Below are positions 32,924 to 39,420 of a DNA stretch of 39,420 bases, in pieces. The position numbers and the translations under genes are program-made. The notes under the pieces were generated by a model, which was given only the letters and a program-made list of their open reading frames with translations, had not been told where the DNA came from and did not search any database. How positions within the stretch are numbered: the first letter of the stretch is position 1; each line of letters begins with the position of its first letter. Where the stretch lies: contig CAYUWF010000005.1 in NCBI GenBank assembly GCA_964448245.1, forward strand, positions 1-39,420, in the 5' to 3' direction. The stretch is from DATEVL01 sp964448245 (GTDB lineage Bacteria > Chloroflexota > Anaerolineae > Anaerolineales > E44-bin32).

Positions 32924-33967
32924 CTAATAGATGATGATCGGCGTCCAGGTCGGCGTCGGTGTCTTCGTGGGCGTCAAAGTTGGTGTTGGCGTTGCGGGCA
33001 CCGGGCAGACCCCGGGCTCGTGGCCAACCGGGTTGAAGTCGTAGCCCCAGCGACAAGTGCTGTCGATGAGGGCTAGCTCCTTGATCGGATAGTCCGAGCT
33101 CTCGATCAAAGGCGAACCGGCCTGCTCGAGGGTGAAATGGTCCTGGTAGTCCAGCCAGGACGGCTGCGGATCGGTGAAGGCCCAGCCCCCCCACAGGAAC
33201 TCGCTGTCCCCGCCGATCAGGCCCGGCTTGAAGGCGATCTGGATTTGATTTGGCTTCCCGGGGGGGAGACGGATCCAGGCGGCGTCCGGGTCCGGGCCGA
33301 CTCCCTGGTCGAAGACGAGCGTCTCATAGCTGTCCCCGCCGCCGGCGGGAGGGTCTGAGCGGACCGGCGTCTGCGCGCCGACATCGTTGTTCGTGTCCTG
33401 ATAGACGCGCACCCCGTCGGTGGTCCAGTCGGTGCCGGGGGGCGCCGCGGCTACGATCATCCAATCGCCCCGGCCGTCAAGATCGAGGTCGATCTCGACT
33501 CCGTAGGAGGCGGGCTCGGCATCGAGCGGCGAGGTCGGCGAACCCTCCAGGAAGAGTGTGACGTACAGCCACAGACCGTTAGCGGCGATCTCGGCGCGGT
33601 TGAGGTCGAGGTAAGCCTTGTAGTCCATGGCCTGCGCGCTGAAGGGGCGCTCGAAGCGGCCGTCGTTGAAGTCGTCGGCAATGCTGCGGTGTTCGGAAGC
33701 GAGTACGGCCGAAGAGCGGTCGGTCATGAAGCGCTCAGCAGGTGGGGGCTCGCCCGGGAAAAGCGTGTGCACGACGGGCGCTGTCAGCGTCATCTCCGGT
33801 GTGACGACGGCCGGCGTCGCTGGCGAACCGGTGGCCGACGGCGGGGCGGTGGGGCTGGGCTCTAACGTCGGCGTCGGCGAGCCGCCGACGATGTTGGCCG
33901 CGTTGCAGGCGAGGACGCCAGCGGCCAGCAGGAGGATGGCGAGAGCCGGACGGGCGCGTTCCTTCAT
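32924..33967 (-). CDS. Secreted lipoprotein with Thr/Pro-rich ends
   Basis: 347 residues. Signal peptide with lipobox GVLAC, a Thr/Pro linker, then a globular part with repeated Asp-rich loops (YGVEIDLDLDGRGDWMIV, VYQDTNNDVG) that look like a beta-sandwich, and a C-terminal tail TPTPTLTPTKTPTPTW. Similar in style to the 22919-25480 proteins but lacking their motifs. ATG 33967 follows AGGAG. Function unknown. Confidence 0.78.
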   Translation of the reverse strand: MKERARPALAILLLAAGVLACNAANIVGGSPTPTLEPSPTAPPSATGSPATPAVVTPEMTLTAPVVHTLFPGEPPPAERFMTDRSSAVLASEHRSIADDFNDGRFERPFSAQAMDYKAYLDLNRAEIAANGLWLYVTLFLEGSPTSPLDAEPASYGVEIDLDLDGRGDWMIVAAAPPGTDWTTDGVRVYQDTNNDVGAQTPVRSDPPAGGGDSYETLVFDQGVGPDPDAAWIRLPPGKPNQIQIAFKPGLIGGDSEFLWGGWAFTDPQPSWLDYQDHFTLEQAGSPLIESSDYPIKELALIDSTCRWGYDFNPVGHEPGVCPVPATPTPTLTPTKTPTPTWTPIIIY

Positions 33968-34040
33968 GGTGGATGCTCCTGGTGGGTCGAAGACCGGCTC
34001 CTGCTCCGCCGTCGTGCCGAGGGCGGAGGGCTCGGCCAAT

Positions 34041-34156
34041 CCCGCGGCCTTCCTTCTTAAGCGGGCAGGAGGCGTGCGGGGTCCCCTTCGGGGTGCCCCC
34101 TTCGGGGTGCGAAGCGCGACGAAGCGCGACGAAGCGCGATCACCCCGCGGCCTTCC
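34041..34156. repeat. GAAGCGCGAC element flanked by 13-base direct repeats
   Basis: Identical CCCGCGGCCTTCC at 34041-34053 and 34144-34156 flank hairpin-forming CCCCTTCGGGG copies and a triple tandem GAAGCGCGAC/GAAGCGCGAC/GAAGCGCGAT (34111-34140). The same unit occurs in the priA insertion (11168-11270). No gene lies inside. Confidence 0.7.
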
Positions 34157-34183
34157 GCGTGGCCTCTATGGTAGGCGGCGGGG

Positions 34184-36184
34184 TCAGGGCGCGTGGACCT
34201 GCCAATCCGGCTGCTGGTCGCGCCCGGGGTCGTTGGTTAGATTGACCTGGTCGGCACCGGCGGCGGTCATCCGGTAGATCTCGGGATTCTGGTTGCGGGT
34301 CGAAGTAAAAGCGATGTACTCTCCGTTCACAGAGAAGGTAGGTTCCTTGTTCCCGGCTGTGGACGTCAGCTTTTTCCAGCCACGGGGATCGTCGATCGGG
34401 ACGACGTAGATTTCGTTGCTGCCAGGTTGGGCCCAGGTGAAGGCCAGCAGGTTTCCCAGGGGCGACCAATCGAGGTCATCGGGGCCGATGAGCCGGTCAC
34501 CGCGGTCGAAACGGGTCCCCCCGCCGCCGGCACCGCCGATGTAGATTCGGCCGGGGGCGCCCAGGATGCGGGCGATGACCGCCAATTGACCGCCGTCGGG
34601 CGACCAGGCGGCGTTGGACTCGGGCGCGAAATAGGGCGCGGTCATCGAGATCCGTTGCGCTTCGCCGGGGTCACAGGGATCCGGCACGGGCGGACACGCG
34701 ATCGGCATGACGTAGATCAAACCCTCGTCCTCGCCGCGGGTGCTGGTGAAGGCGATGGATTGGCCATTCGGCGCCCAGCGGCCAAGCGTGTCATCCCCCA
34801 TGCTGTGAGTCAGGTTCAGCTCGTTGGCGCCGTTGGCATCGATCACGAACAGGTCGAGTCCCAGGTTGTTGCCGAAGGAGTCGACGCCGCCCGGCTTGGT
34901 GTACAGGATGCGGTGCCCGTCGGGCGACCAGCGGGGATTTTCCTTGTTCTCGGGCCCGAACGTCAGCTGGACGGGATCGGTGCCGTCCGGGTCCATCGTC
35001 CACAGTTGTAGGAGGCGCCGGTCGGCGCGATCACTGACAAAGACAATGCGTCCCCCGCCGCCGAGCAGCTTGGCGGCCGTGGCAGTCGGCAACGGCTCGG
35101 CCGTCGGGGACGGTGCGGCGGTGCCGGTGGGGAGGAGAGGCGCGGGTTCGGGCGTCGAGGTAATTTCCACCACGGCGAGGGGCGTGTCTTCTTCGGAGGG
35201 ACCGAGCGCTCCCAGGGCGAGCGCGCCGCCCCCGCCCAGGAGCAGCAGCCCGAGTAGCGCCGCCCCGCCCAGTGCCAGCAGCAGACCGCGATTGCCTCGC
35301 CGAGGCGGGGCGGCGGCCGCCACAGCGCCGGCGGCGCCGGCCGCCGCCGCGATCGCCGCGGGGCCTCGGATTGTTTCCATCGCCAGGTCGCCGCGCAAGG
35401 CGGCCATGAACGTGGCGATGTCGGGAAAGCGATCTTCCATGTCGACCGCCATCGCCCGCTCCAACGCGGCGTCGACAAACATCGGCACATCGGGGTTGAT
35501 GGTGCTGGCCGGCTTCAGATGCTCTTTACCGAGCATCCGCTCGATGCTATCGGGCGGCGATTGGTGCGTCATCAGCGAATACAGCGTCGCCGCCAGGGCG
35601 TACTGATCGCTGCGGGCGTCGGTGCGGGCCCCGCCGTATTGCTCCGGTGGGGAGTAGCCGGGAGTGAGGCCGCGGGCGCCGGTGGTCGTCGCCGCCTGGC
35701 CGTGCTCGAAGATCTTGGCGATCCCGAAGTCGACCAGGAACAGCTTGCCGTCCGGTTCAACCTTGATGTTGGAGGGCTTGATGTCGCGGTGGATGATCGG
35801 CTGCGGACGGGAGTGCAGATAGGCCAGGGCGCTGCCCAAGTCCTTAGCCCAGCGCAGCACCTCGTCCACCGCTGGAGGCTTCTGCGCCGCCCGGGCATGC
35901 AAATCGATGCCCTCGACATAGTCCATCACCAGGTACTGCTGGTCCTGCAGGATGAAGTGGTCGGTGACGCGCGGGAGGTTAGGATGGCGCAGCTTGGCGA
36001 GGAGTTCGGCTTCCTTCTTGAACTGTCTCTCGGCCTCGGGGTTGGCGTTCAGATTCTCTTTGACCGCCACCCGCATGTTGAGGGTCTGATCGTAGGCCAG
36101 GTAGACCGCGCCCATTCCGCCCCGGCCGAGCTTGTCTTCAATGCGGTAGCGGGCGGCCAGGATCGACCCGGGTTGGAGAGGCAT
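34184..36184 (-). CDS. Membrane Ser/Thr protein kinase with TolB-like propeller
   Basis: 666 residues. Kinase domain 1-270: GRGGMGAVYLA glycine loop, Lys42, HRDIKPSN (132-139), DFG (152-154). Ala/Pro linker, one transmembrane helix (about 300-325), a Thr/Pro linker, then PD40/TolB-like repeats (e.g. NPRWSPDGHRILYTKPGG, IAFTSTRGEDEGLIYVMP, IAFTSTRNQNPEIYRM) that would lie outside the cell. It would sense an external signal and phosphorylate inside. ATG 36184 is taken over ATG 36193 because the latter overlaps the TACAAT -10 (36197-36192); the real start lies 7 bases past it, likely leaderless. Confidence 0.9.
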   Translation of the reverse strand: MPLQPGSILAARYRIEDKLGRGGMGAVYLAYDQTLNMRVAVKENLNANPEAERQFKKEAELLAKLRHPNLPRVTDHFILQDQQYLVMDYVEGIDLHARAAQKPPAVDEVLRWAKDLGSALAYLHSRPQPIIHRDIKPSNIKVEPDGKLFLVDFGIAKIFEHGQAATTTGARGLTPGYSPPEQYGGARTDARSDQYALAATLYSLMTHQSPPDSIERMLGKEHLKPASTINPDVPMFVDAALERAMAVDMEDRFPDIATFMAALRGDLAMETIRGPAAIAAAAGAAGAVAAAAPPRRGNRGLLLALGGAALLGLLLLGGGGALALGALGPSEEDTPLAVVEITSTPEPAPLLPTGTAAPSPTAEPLPTATAAKLLGGGGRIVFVSDRADRRLLQLWTMDPDGTDPVQLTFGPENKENPRWSPDGHRILYTKPGGVDSFGNNLGLDLFVIDANGANELNLTHSMGDDTLGRWAPNGQSIAFTSTRGEDEGLIYVMPIACPPVPDPCDPGEAQRISMTAPYFAPESNAAWSPDGGQLAVIARILGAPGRIYIGGAGGGGTRFDRGDRLIGPDDLDWSPLGNLLAFTWAQPGSNEIYVVPIDDPRGWKKLTSTAGNKEPTFSVNGEYIAFTSTRNQNPEIYRMTAAGADQVNLTNDPGRDQQPDWQVHAP

Positions 36185-36191
36185 GGGCGCC

Positions 36192-36197
36192 ATTGTA
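36192..36197 (-). promoter_or_regulatory. -10 element of the kinase gene
   Basis: TACAAT on the minus strand, 7 bases before ATG 36184. It overlaps the alternative ATG at 36193, which excludes that start. Confidence 0.55.
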
Positions 36198-36378
36198 TAG
36201 CGGAAGGGAAGAGATGGTCAATCAGACCTTGAGGCGCCGTCCGGGCCCAGGCGCAGGGGCGCGATACCCGGGCGCGCGCTGCGACGAGGAAGAGCGGATG
36301 CCGCCGGGACGGATGGGCAGCGAAGACCCGCGCCTGCCAGCCGTGCCGCTTGTCTCACAGGGTTTTGGAAACATCGAC

Positions 36379-36384
36379 TATAAT
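36379..36384 (+). promoter_or_regulatory. -10 element of the formate dehydrogenase operon
   Basis: TATAAT, 50 bases before the ATG at 36435. The bases at the -35 position do not match the consensus. Confidence 0.5.
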
Positions 36385-36434
36385 AATCTCGCGGCGGTGG
36401 GGCGGTGGGTTGCCGCCGCCTAGCAGGCCAGGCG

Positions 36435-38174
36435 ATGACCCGACTATCCGACACGCCCGATCTCTCGCTCCTCGACCCCATCCTTTTCGACCGCGCCCCG
36501 GGGGGCAGGGCGCAGTTGCTTCCCACTCTTTTCGACGCCCAGCGCATCTACGGTTATGTCCCGGAGCCGGTGGCGGAGGCCATCGGTCGGGCCCTGCGCG
36601 TGCCGCTCGCCGATATCTACGGCGTGCTCGAGTTCTACACGATGTTCTACTCCCAACCGGCCGGTCGACGGATTGTCCGCGTCTGCACCAGCACGCTGTG
36701 CTCGCGCGTTGGCGGCGAGGCTGCCCTGGCCGCGGCCTCCCGCCGCTTGGGGCTTCGCCCGGGCGAGGTGTCGGCCGACGGCGAGTGGATGGTGGAGGAA
36801 GCGCCGTGCCTTGGCCTGTGCGACATGGCGCCGGCGGCTTTGGTGGGCGACGTCCCGGTCGGCGAGATCGACTCCGAGGATGGGGCGAATTGGGTTGCAG
36901 CGCCGCAGGCGGCGCCGTTGGGCCGGATCGGCGGAGACACGCGCTGGCTATCGGGGCGGTGCGGCCGGCAGGCGCCGGACGACATCGACGCCTACCTCGC
37001 CAGCGGGGGTTATGCCGCGCTGCGGCGCGCGCTGGAGGAACTTAGCCCGGCGGAGGTCGTCGCCGAGGTCAAGCGGGCCGGCCTCGTCGGCCGGGGCGGG
37101 GCGGCCTTCCCGACCGGGTCGAAATGGGAGATGACCGCGGCCGCACCGGCCGGGGATCGCTACGTTGTCTGCAACGCCGACGAGTCCGAGCCTGGGACCT
37201 TCAAGGACCGCATCCTGCTCGAGGGCGACCCGCTGTCGGTCTTGGAGGGGATGACGCTGGCCGGCTACGCCATCGGGGCGCAGCGCGGTTATCTCTACGT
37301 TCGCGGCGAGTATCCGCGGGCGCAGGCGATTCTTGGCCGAGCGATGGCCGCCGCCACCGAAGCCGGCTACCTCGGGCAAGATATCCTCGGCCGGGGTTTC
37401 ACCTTCGAAATCGAGCTGCGTTCGGGAGCCGGCGCCTACATTTGTGGTGAGGAGACGGCGCTCTTCGAGTCGATCGAGGGCAAGCGCGGCTTCCCGCGGC
37501 TCAAGCCGCCCTACCCCACGACGTACGGTTTGTTCGGCGCGCCGACGGCGATCAACAACGTCGAGACGTTGGCGGCGGCGGCGTGGATCGTGGCCCACGG
37601 CGCCGAAGCCTATCGCTCCGTCGGGACGAAGGATTCGCCGGGCTCGAAGCTGTTCTGCATCTCGGGCGACGTCGCCGAGCCGGGTGTGGTGGAGGTCCCC
37701 TACGGGACGACCCTCGGCGCGCTGCTGGCGTTGGCCGGCGGCGTGCGCGGCGAGCTGCAGGCGGTATTGCTGGGAGGAGCGGCCGGCGCCTTCGGCGGGC
37801 CGGATCAGCTCGATCTGCCGATGAGCTTCGAAGGCTTGCGGCAGGCCGGCCTGTCGCTGGGCTCGGGCGTCGTCGCGGCGTTTAACCGCGAGCACGATCT
37901 GCGCGAGACCCTGCAGAGCCTGGCGCGCTTCTTTGCCCATGAGTCGTGCGGCAAGTGCTTCCCCTGCCAGCTCGGGACGCAGCGACAACTGGAGCTGGTC
38001 GACCGGATTGCGGCGGGCGTAGCGCGGCCCGAGGACATCCGCACGTTGGAAGACGTCGGTTTCACCATGACCAACGCCTCGCTGTGCGGCCTGGGGACGA
38101 CCGCCAGCACGGCGATTCTCTCCGCCGCCCAACGTTGGCCGGAGTTGATGCTCGATGGACGAGCCGGGGCATGA
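36435..38174 (+). CDS. NuoE-NuoF fusion, NADH/formate dehydrogenase subunit
   Basis: 579 residues. N-terminal NuoE-like part with a 2Fe-2S site (Cys84, Cys89, Cys125, Cys129 in CTSTLC and CLGLC) fused to a NuoF-like part: FMN/NADH loop GRGGAAFPTGSKWE (219-232), NADESEPGTFKDR, and a 4Fe-4S site (Cys505, Cys508, Cys511 in CGKCFPC and Cys551 in SLCGLG). This pairing is used in NAD-reducing formate dehydrogenases. A GTG at 36405 is in frame, but ATG 36435 fits the NuoE N-terminus. Overlaps fdhD by ATGA. Confidence 0.92.
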   Translation: MTRLSDTPDLSLLDPILFDRAPGGRAQLLPTLFDAQRIYGYVPEPVAEAIGRALRVPLADIYGVLEFYTMFYSQPAGRRIVRVCTSTLCSRVGGEAALAAASRRLGLRPGEVSADGEWMVEEAPCLGLCDMAPAALVGDVPVGEIDSEDGANWVAAPQAAPLGRIGGDTRWLSGRCGRQAPDDIDAYLASGGYAALRRALEELSPAEVVAEVKRAGLVGRGGAAFPTGSKWEMTAAAPAGDRYVVCNADESEPGTFKDRILLEGDPLSVLEGMTLAGYAIGAQRGYLYVRGEYPRAQAILGRAMAAATEAGYLGQDILGRGFTFEIELRSGAGAYICGEETALFESIEGKRGFPRLKPPYPTTYGLFGAPTAINNVETLAAAAWIVAHGAEAYRSVGTKDSPGSKLFCISGDVAEPGVVEVPYGTTLGALLALAGGVRGELQAVLLGGAAGAFGGPDQLDLPMSFEGLRQAGLSLGSGVVAAFNREHDLRETLQSLARFFAHESCGKCFPCQLGTQRQLELVDRIAAGVARPEDIRTLEDVGFTMTNASLCGLGTTASTAILSAAQRWPELMLDGRAGA

Positions 38175-39001
38175 ACGGATCGGACGGCGGCGCGGTCGGC
38201 GCGCGCTGGCTGGAGTTCCGCGGGAAGTGGGAACCGGTCGAGGCCGAGGTGATCGAAGAGGCCCTGGTCACGATCTACGCCAATGGCCGGGAGCTGGCCA
38301 CGATCATGTGCACCCCGCGCGACCAGCTGGCACTGGCGCTCGGCTTCCTGAAGAACGAGGGGCGGCTGGAGCGCCTCGACGAAGTCGCCCTGACGCATGT
38401 CAGCCGCGACGGATGCTGCGTCGACATCTGGCTGCGCCATCCGATCCAGCCGCCGGCGCGCACGATCATCACTTCGGGGTGCGGGGGAGGCGTAACCTTC
38501 GACGATCCGTCGCGGCCGCTGCCTCCGCTGACGGAGGATCTGCGGCTGTCGCCGGCGCAGCTGGTGGAACAGCTTAACCAGCTCCACTATCCCGGGAGCC
38601 TGCATGCTCGGACGCGGGGGGTGCACGCCGCCGGCGTGTCGGACGGGGAGCGGCTGCTGGCGCGGGTCGAGGACGTCGGCCGCCACAACACGATCGACAA
38701 GTTGACCGGCGAGTGTCTGCTGCGCGGCATCGAGACGCGCGGCCGGGCGCTGTTGGCGACCGGCCGGGTCTCGTCCGAGATGCTGCGCAAGGGGGCGCTG
38801 ATGGGATGTCCGATCATCGCCTCGCGCAACTCGCCCACGTCGCTCTCGGTGGCGATGGCCGAAGCCTGGAACATCACGCTCGTCGGCTATGTCCGACGGG
38901 ACTCGATGCGCGTCTACGCCCACCCGGAACGCCTCGGGGCGGCGACGGCCTGGCAGGCGCAGCTGGCCGCCGAGGGGAGGACAGTCGATCATGCCGGATG
39001 A
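38171..39001 (+). CDS. fdhD: Formate dehydrogenase accessory sulfurtransferase FdhD
   Basis: 276 residues. Moves sulfur from a cysteine desulfurase to the molybdenum/tungsten cofactor of formate dehydrogenase. The catalytic loop TSGCGGGV keeps one Cys (CGGG in place of CxxC); this form is common outside enteric bacteria. Also present: VEDVGRHNTIDKL, SSEMLRKGALMG, IIASRNSPTSLSVAMAE and TLVGYVR near the end. Placed inside the dehydrogenase operon between the diaphorase and catalytic subunits. Confidence 0.93.
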   Translation: MNGSDGGAVGARWLEFRGKWEPVEAEVIEEALVTIYANGRELATIMCTPRDQLALALGFLKNEGRLERLDEVALTHVSRDGCCVDIWLRHPIQPPARTIITSGCGGGVTFDDPSRPLPPLTEDLRLSPAQLVEQLNQLHYPGSLHARTRGVHAAGVSDGERLLARVEDVGRHNTIDKLTGECLLRGIETRGRALLATGRVSSEMLRKGALMGCPIIASRNSPTSLSVAMAEAWNITLVGYVRRDSMRVYAHPERLGAATAWQAQLAAEGRTVDHAG

Positions 39002-39420
39002 CCTGCACCTGACCATCGACGGGCAGACGCTGACCGTCCCGCCCGGGACGACGATCCTGCAGGCGGCGCGCACGGCGGGCATCGACATTCCCGTACTGTG
39101 CTACTTCGAGCACACCACCTCCAACGGCCTGTGCCGACTGTGCGTCGTGGAGACAGAGGGGGTGCGCGGCCAGCAGGCGGCGTGCGTCAGCGTGCCGCGC
39201 GAGGGGTCCGTCGTCCACACCCGGTCGGAAAACGTCGTGCGGGCGCGGCGGACGATTCTCGAGATGTTGGCCTCGACGGTCGATCTCTCGGAAGCGCCCG
39301 AGATCCGGCAGTTGATGGACGAGGTCGAGGCCCGGCCCGAGCGATTCGCCGGCGGAGAGACCCGCCAGCCGCCGCTGCTCGACGACAACCCGATGTATAT
39401 CCGCGACTACGCCAAGTGCG
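38991..39420 (+). CDS. Formate dehydrogenase alpha subunit FdhA/NuoG-like, N-terminus (partial)
   Basis: First 143 residues, running off the window. A 2Fe-2S ferredoxin-like domain with Cys37, Cys48, Cys51 and Cys65 (DIPVLCYFE, GLCRLCVVE, AACVSVP) and then NPMYIRDYAKC, the start of the second cluster region of FdhA/NuoG. Overlaps fdhD by 11 bases and has GAGGGGAGG upstream. Together with NuoEF and FdhD it makes an NAD-linked formate dehydrogenase the best reading; the molybdopterin domain lies outside the window. Confidence 0.9.
   Translation, partial: MPDDLHLTIDGQTLTVPPGTTILQAARTAGIDIPVLCYFEHTTSNGLCRLCVVETEGVRGQQAACVSVPREGSVVHTRSENVVRARRTILEMLASTVDLSEAPEIRQLMDEVEARPERFAGGETRQPPLLDDNPMYIRDYAKC

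Noticed and set aside
34111..34140. Three tandem GAAGCGCGA(C/T) units as a CRISPR
   Set aside because: 10-base units with no spacers and no cas genes; it is a simple tandem repeat.
36191..36193. Upstream ATG as kinase start
   Set aside because: It overlaps the -10 hexamer, so it would not be transcribed from this promoter.
38471..38482. FdhD lacking the second Cys of CxxC as an inactive protein
   Set aside because: CGGG-type FdhD proteins are widespread and the first Cys is kept, so this is not a sign of decay.

Overview
The window looks like a chromosomal segment of a GC-rich member of the Chloroflexota (Anaerolineae-like). This is inferred from gene content, not from a marker gene: SpoVS in a genome segment without sporulation genes, several lipoproteins with Thr/Pro-rich linkers, a Ser/Thr kinase fused to TolB-type propeller repeats, a DUF6391-type membrane protein, and a NuoE-NuoF fusion next to fdhD. 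Promoters use a bacterial TATAAT/TAGAAT -10, and several genes start within a few bases of the expected transcription start. Two runs of exactly 100 N (1599-1698 and 8523-8622) are scaffold gaps of unknown true size.

Left part (1-8385, mostly + strand): the start of a divergent Mg-chelatase-type ATPase, rpsA (tail lost in the gap), clpC, an HD-domain protein coupled to radA, then dnaA preceded by a 551-base gene-free leader that may hold oriC. After dnaA come repeats, a gap and a decayed SnoaL-like gene.

Middle (9153-22922): a minus-strand operon of a MEMO1-family protein, a CNNM/CorC-type membrane protein and priA. Divergent from it is a three-gene + strand operon (14041-15499) whose promoter carries two LexA-like boxes; its first gene is an FtsK-like protein that has lost the Walker A lysine. 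Next come holA, a DUF6391-like gene and dus (minus), holB (+, apparently leaderless), spoVS, and an operon of two different deoxynucleoside kinases flanking a nucleotidyltransferase. Many of these genes serve DNA replication, repair and nucleotide supply.

Right part (22095-39420): a minus-strand operon of threonine dehydrogenase, three tandem paralogous lipoproteins and an orphan DNA methyltransferase; an aldo/keto reductase; a patatin-like lipase; lipB; a 940-residue class A penicillin-binding-protein homologue in which the catalytic motifs I can recognise are all altered; another lipoprotein; a membrane Ser/Thr kinase; and finally a + strand operon nuoEF-fdhD-fdhA for an NAD-linked formate dehydrogenase, cut by the window edge.

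Small palindromic repeats of several families lie between genes and often overlap 3' ends: they supply the stop codon or last codons of priA, lipB and the methyltransferase, and one has been absorbed in frame into priA. The most interesting candidates for follow-up are the LexA-box operon at 13978-15499, the catalytically dead PBP at 29986-32808, and the repeat insertions.
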